A stretch of DNA of 9,927 nucleotides, taken from an uncultured Ruaniaceae bacterium. Lineage in GTDB: Bacteria; Actinomycetota; Actinomycetes; Actinomycetales; Beutenbergiaceae. Under the pieces are notes generated by a model. It saw only the letters and a program-made list of their open reading frames with translations. It searched no databases and had not been told where the DNA came from. Every line of letters begins with the position of its first letter. Within the stretch, counting starts at the first letter, position 1. Both the position numbers and the translations under genes were made by a program. The stretch spans positions 1-9,927 of the forward strand of contig CAMXUZ010000179.1 in the NCBI GenBank assembly GCA_947251855.1, in the 5' to 3' direction. Below, one piece after another: positions 6,603-9,927 of the stretch.

Positions 6603-7551
6603 TCCGGGGCGGGTGTTCACGTGGGCGTGGAAGATCCTGCCGAAATTGCCCAGCCCACTCGTGCGGGCAGCCTTCGACCTCGCCGCCCGGATCGCGCATC
6701 TCGCCCGGATCGGCGGGGTGAATCAACTCGAACGCAACCTCGCCCGGATCACTGGTGCAACACCGCGGGAACTGCGCTCCCAATCCCGCGAAGGGATGCG
6801 CCGGTACATGCGTTATTACGCGGAAGTCTTTCAGCTTCCGCGGCTCACGCCCGCCCAGATCGCCGCGCGGGTGCGCACCGTCGGCAGCGAACCCACTCGC
6901 CGGGCGCTGCAACGCGGCACCGTCGTCGCCGGGCTCGGGCACGTCGGGAACTGGGATCTCGCCGGGGCCTGGAGCGAGCTCAACTTCGCGCATGTCATCA
7001 CCGTCGCCGAAAAACTCCAACCCGAGGAACTGTTCACCCAATTCCTCTCCTTCCGCGAGAATTTGGGGATGCGGATCCTCGCCTATGAGAAGGGCCACGG
7101 GGTGTTCCGGGAACTCGTCCGCGCCGCGCGCTCGGACTCCGCGCTCATGCCCCTCCTCGCCGATCGAGACCTGAGCCGCGACGGCGTCGTCGTCACCGTG
7201 TGCGATGACGAGATGCGAGTAGCGCCGGGGCCCGCCGCGGTCGCCGTTGCGGCTGGGGTTCCCTTCGTGGGCGTGTTCATCCGCCACGAACGGCTCCGCG
7301 GGCAGCGCAGGAGAGCGGCGGGCAGCCCGTGGGGAATAGTGATCGAGTTCACGGACTTCATCGCCGCGCCGGAGGCGATCCCGGCAGAAGAGCGTGCCGC
7401 CCATATGATGCAGACGTGGGCTGACCGTTTCGGCGCGTTCCTACGCGCCTACCCGCAAGATTGGCATATGTTGCAGAAGTGTTTCGTCGCGGATCTGGAT
7501 GAGACCCGCCTTGCGCGGGCCTCCAGTGGGGCCTTCGGTGAGGGCCCATGA
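6595..7551 (+). CDS. PatA-like phosphatidylinositol mannoside acyltransferase
   Basis: It likely acylates the mannose that PimA adds, on the cytoplasmic side of the membrane. The protein has 318 residues and belongs to the LpxL/HtrB-type lysophospholipid acyltransferase superfamily. The catalytic HxxxxD motif is GHVGNWDLAG (115-124), with His116 and Asp121. LLADRDLSRDGV (187-198) and the APGPAAVAVAAGVPFVGVFIR segment (from 210) are family core regions. The conserved GVEVxFFG stretch of relatives reads GVVVTVCD here, so its Glu is replaced by Val199. It overlaps pgsA by eight bases and pimA by four. The role is assigned from family and operon position between pgsA and pimA. Substrate specificity is inferred. 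Confidence 0.9.
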   Translation: MGDPGRVFTWAWKILPKLPSPLVRAAFDLAARIAHLARIGGVNQLERNLARITGATPRELRSQSREGMRRYMRYYAEVFQLPRLTPAQIAARVRTVGSEPTRRALQRGTVVAGLGHVGNWDLAGAWSELNFAHVITVAEKLQPEELFTQFLSFRENLGMRILAYEKGHGVFRELVRAARSDSALMPLLADRDLSRDGVVVTVCDDEMRVAPGPAAVAVAAGVPFVGVFIRHERLRGQRRRAAGSPWGIVIEFTDFIAAPEAIPAEERAAHMMQTWADRFGAFLRAYPQDWHMLQKCFVADLDETRLARASSGAFGEGP

Positions 7552-8711
7552 GAATAGGGATCGTCTGCCCGTACTCCTTCGAGACTCCCGGCGGTGTGCA
7601 GTTCCACGTGCGGGATCTCGCTGAGATCCTGCGCGGACGGGGCCACGACGTCTCCGTGCTCGCCCCAGCCGATCCCAAGCAGGCGCTGCCGGAGTACGTC
7701 ACCTCGGTTGGGCGGGCGCTCCCGGTGAAATACAACGGGTCGGTCGCTCGGCTCGCGTTCGGCCCCCGGGTCACGCGCATCACTCAAGGGTGGCTCACGG
7801 AGGGCGACTTCGACGTCGTCCACATCCACGAACCGTTCGTGCCCTCCTGTTCCCTCATCGCCCTGCTCCGCGCCAAGGCGCCGATCGTGGGAACCTTCCA
7901 CTCGGCGCAGGAACGATCGAAGGTGCTCACCCTCGCCGAACCCTTCACCCGGCCGGGATTCGAACGGATCAGCGCGAGGATCGCCGTCTCCGAGGACGCC
8001 CGGCGGACGATCATTGAACATTTCGACACCGACGCCGTCGTCATCCCGAACGGCGTGTACGTGGACCGATACGCGAGCGCCACGCCTCGCCCGGAGTGGC
8101 AAGGGGACCCGCAGTCACCGACGATCGTGTTCCTCGGCCGGATCGAGGAGCCACGCAAGGGGCTGCCGGTTCTCCTCAACGCGGTGCCCGCGATCCGGCG
8201 GGAGTTTCCCGGCGCGCGGTTCCTCATCGCCGGTTCCGGCACCCTGGACTACTCCGGCCCGGATGCGGATGCGATCGTCCCGCTCGGGGGGATCAGCGAG
8301 GAGGACAAGGCGAGTCTGCTCGCCTCCGCCGACATCTACGTCGCGCCGCAGACCGGCGGGGAATCCTTCGGGATCGTGCTCGTCGAGGCGATGAGCGCGG
8401 GCGCAAACATCGTCGCAAGCAACCTGCACGCCTTCGAGGCGGTGCTCGACGGTGGCCGGGCAGGTTACCTGTTCGACGTCGGCGATTCGGAGCACCTCGC
8501 GAGCATGGTCTCCCGCGTTCTTTCCAACAGCGCCGAGGCCCGCCGCCGCAAAGACCACGCGCGCCGGTGGGTACGCAAGTATGATTGGCCGACGGTAGCG
8601 ACGGAGATTTCCGAGGTGTATGCGATGGTGGCATCCGGGCCCGAGATTCCGATGCCGCAGACCCCCGGCATCGCCCGCCGGCTCATGGGAAGCCTTCGGA
8701 GGGGCCGATGA
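7548..8711 (+). CDS. pimA: Phosphatidylinositol alpha-mannosyltransferase (PimA)
   Basis: It is a GDP-mannose-dependent GT-B enzyme of family GT4 that adds the first mannose to phosphatidylinositol. The protein has 387 residues. The N-terminal Rossmann domain begins CPYSFETPGGVQFHVRDLA (7-25), with the glycine-rich loop GG at 15-16. His118 in GTFHS matches the conserved active-site histidine. In the C-terminal domain FLGRIEEPRKG (195-205) gives the diphosphate-binding Arg198 and Lys204, and GESFGIVLVEAM (271-282) has the E-x7-E motif with Glu272 and Glu280. The start at ATG 7548 overlaps the patA stop (ATGA) after a GGTGAGG ribosome site. Key residues are intact. Related GT4 mannosyltransferases such as PimB' are less likely given the operon. 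Confidence 0.95.
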   Translation: MRIGIVCPYSFETPGGVQFHVRDLAEILRGRGHDVSVLAPADPKQALPEYVTSVGRALPVKYNGSVARLAFGPRVTRITQGWLTEGDFDVVHIHEPFVPSCSLIALLRAKAPIVGTFHSAQERSKVLTLAEPFTRPGFERISARIAVSEDARRTIIEHFDTDAVVIPNGVYVDRYASATPRPEWQGDPQSPTIVFLGRIEEPRKGLPVLLNAVPAIRREFPGARFLIAGSGTLDYSGPDADAIVPLGGISEEDKASLLASADIYVAPQTGGESFGIVLVEAMSAGANIVASNLHAFEAVLDGGRAGYLFDVGDSEHLASMVSRVLSNSAEARRRKDHARRWVRKYDWPTVATEISEVYAMVASGPEIPMPQTPGIARRLMGSLRRGR

Positions 8712-9325
8712 GCGGAGCAGAGATTGCCCTGTTGGTCATCGTCATCGTCGGCGTTATCGTCGCGATCCTCAGCCGTCTCGCCCGGCGGCTGGACGCGGTG
8801 CACAAGCGCGTGGTCAACTCCCTCGCGGTCCTGGATGCCCAGCTCGTCCGCCGCGCCCAATTAGCGATGGACCTCGCCTCCAGCGGGGCGCTGGATGAAG
8901 CATCGGAGCTCATCGTTGCCGAGGCCGCCTGGGGCGCGGGTATCCAGGGGGAACGGCTCGTGGGCGCCGACCCGAGCCGCGAAGCGCCGAACCTTGGTGA
9001 GCTTGCCGCGATGAGCACGAGCGGCGGGATCGACCGGAGCGTCGCCGAGAGCCAACTCACCGTTGCCCTGCGCACCGCGCTCGGGGATGGCGAGGATCGG
9101 CGTGCTATCGCGGGACACCCGCAGGGCGAGCAGATCCTTAGCGACCTGGAGGTCACGTGTAACCGGGTGCAGCTCGCGCGACGCTTCCACAACGACGCCG
9201 TGGAATCGGTGCACAAGCTCCGCGGCAGGTGGATCGTCAAGACGGCGCGGCTCGCCGGCCGGGCCGCGCTGCCGCATACGTTCGAGATGGACGATGGCGT
9301 GTTCAACGAGGTGAAGGCCCAATGA
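8708..9325 (+). CDS. Small LemA-like membrane protein
   Basis: The protein has 205 residues. An N-terminal transmembrane helix (about 5-22) is followed by a basic flank and a mainly helical domain. The segments AVHKRVVNSLAVLDAQLVRRA (from 30) and LSDLEVTCNRVQLARRFHND (from 144) resemble the LemA family, whose members have a short N-terminal anchor and a helical bundle with an RIxxARxxYN-like motif; here this motif is NRVQLARRFHND. The match is clear in pattern but I cannot score it. Molecular function of LemA proteins is poorly known, and none is claimed. A GGAGGGG ribosome site lies before ATG 8708. The gene overlaps pimA and the next gene by four bases each, which suggests a membrane role tied to the PIM or PrsW genes. 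Confidence 0.8.
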   Translation: MSGAEIALLVIVIVGVIVAILSRLARRLDAVHKRVVNSLAVLDAQLVRRAQLAMDLASSGALDEASELIVAEAAWGAGIQGERLVGADPSREAPNLGELAAMSTSGGIDRSVAESQLTVALRTALGDGEDRRAIAGHPQGEQILSDLEVTCNRVQLARRFHNDAVESVHKLRGRWIVKTARLAGRAALPHTFEMDDGVFNEVKAQ

Positions 9326-9927
9326 CGCAACCTCCCGCACGGATCCCCGAACAACCCTGGCACTATCCTCCGGCGCACGCGCCCGCGGGCGCCGCAGGGG
9401 CGGCTCGGGTCGGCGGCTACTACACGCGCGGCAACGCGCCCACCGTCCCCTCGAGCAGGTCCGCACCCGCCCCGATCTGGCACGGCCAACGGACGAAACG
9501 TAACGGCAAGGCGATCGCCGCGTTCGTTCTCGCCGCCCTGGGCGTGTGCATCGTGTTGTTCTTCACCATGCTCGAAGCCGGCTTCTCCGAGACCCTCGTT
9601 GGTGCGTTCATCGCGCTCATCCCATTGAGCGTGGTCCTCACCGCGGTGTGGTGGTTGGACCGATGGGTGCCCGAGCCCCGGCTATACCTGTTCCTTTCCT
9701 TCGCGTGGGGCGCGGGGGTGGCGACCGCGACGGCGATGTACCTCAACACCAAAGCGTTCCAGTGGCTGACGATGGCGGTCGGCGACCCGGCCGTCGTGGA
9801 ACTCCTCGGCGTGGGCATGGTCGCCCCGGTGATCGAAGAGGTGCTCAAGGGTGGGGCGTTGCTCGCGATCGTGCTCTGGCGTTCCCGGCTCGTCAACAGC
9901 GCGGTCGATCTCGTGGTCTACGCGGCG
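9322..9927 (+). CDS. PrsW-family intramembrane metalloprotease (partial)
   Basis: The start at ATG 9322 overlaps the LemA-like stop (ATGA). The frame stays open for 202 codons to the right edge. The first 60 residues are a Pro/Ala-rich, disordered-looking tail. Hydrophobic segments lie at about 64-82, 90-110 and 121-141, and a further segment follows. The sequence PVIEEVLKG (169-177) contains the paired glutamates of PrsW (peptidase family M82), and SAVDLVVYA (193-201) fits the start of the next conserved segment. PrsW-type proteins cut membrane anchors, for example of anti-sigma factors, but no substrate is visible here. The C-terminal part with the other catalytic motifs is outside the window. 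CAAX-type proteases share the EE motif, so only the family is certain. Confidence 0.85.
   Translation, partial: MTQPPARIPEQPWHYPPAHAPAGAAGAARVGGYYTRGNAPTVPSSRSAPAPIWHGQRTKRNGKAIAAFVLAALGVCIVLFFTMLEAGFSETLVGAFIALIPLSVVLTAVWWLDRWVPEPRLYLFLSFAWGAGVATATAMYLNTKAFQWLTMAVGDPAVVELLGVGMVAPVIEEVLKGGALLAIVLWRSRLVNSAVDLVVYAA

Overview
The window comes from a high-GC Gram-positive bacterium, an actinobacterium. GC-rich third codon positions, frequent GTG starts, and a gene order matching the mycobacterial thrS / HIT / pgsA / acyltransferase / pimA cluster (Rv2614c to Rv2610c as I recall it) all point there. ThrS resembles sequences I remember from Micrococcales/Actinomycetales. That placement is from memory, and species cannot be given.

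Layout. (1) Positions 1-406, minus strand: the start of a protein-coding gene cut by the window edge. Its N-terminus is charged and helical, resembling a conserved actinobacterial family that may be a helicase. (2) Positions 537-803, minus strand: a tRNA cluster transcribed Gly(GCC)-Cys(GCA)-Val(GAC), with a plausible promoter at 833-862. (3) Positions 912-2812, plus strand: a translationally coupled pabB-like/pabC-like pair for p-aminobenzoate (folate) synthesis. The chorismate-binding protein is unusual: several family-conserved residues are replaced. (4) Positions 2886-2957, plus strand: tRNA-Val(CAC), whose 3' part forms a 33-bp inverted repeat with tRNA-Val(GAC) on the other side of pabBC. 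(5) Positions 2960-3446: about 490 bp with no convincing gene, upstream of thrS. (6) Positions 3447 to the right edge, plus strand: seven tightly packed genes, each start overlapping the previous stop. They are thrS, a HIT-family Ap4A-type hydrolase/phosphorylase, a phosphatidylinositol(-phosphate) synthase-type CDP-alcohol phosphatidyltransferase, a PatA-like acyltransferase, PimA mannosyltransferase, a small LemA-like membrane protein, and a PrsW-family intramembrane protease (partial).

How the genes work together. pgsA makes the inositol lipid, PimA adds the first mannose, and the acyltransferase acylates the mannoside. Together they start phosphatidylinositol mannoside (PIM) synthesis at the cytoplasmic membrane face. 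ThrRS and the HIT protein are plausibly linked because aminoacyl-tRNA synthetases produce Ap4A, which the HIT protein would degrade. The LemA-like and PrsW-like genes are the least understood members and are coupled to the PIM genes.

I saw no mobile element, CRISPR array, rRNA or phage gene, and no strong intrinsic terminator. Nothing here is clearly a new defence or mobile system. The best leads are the divergent PabB, the LemA/PrsW extension of the PIM operon, and the inverted tRNA-Val repeats around pabBC.
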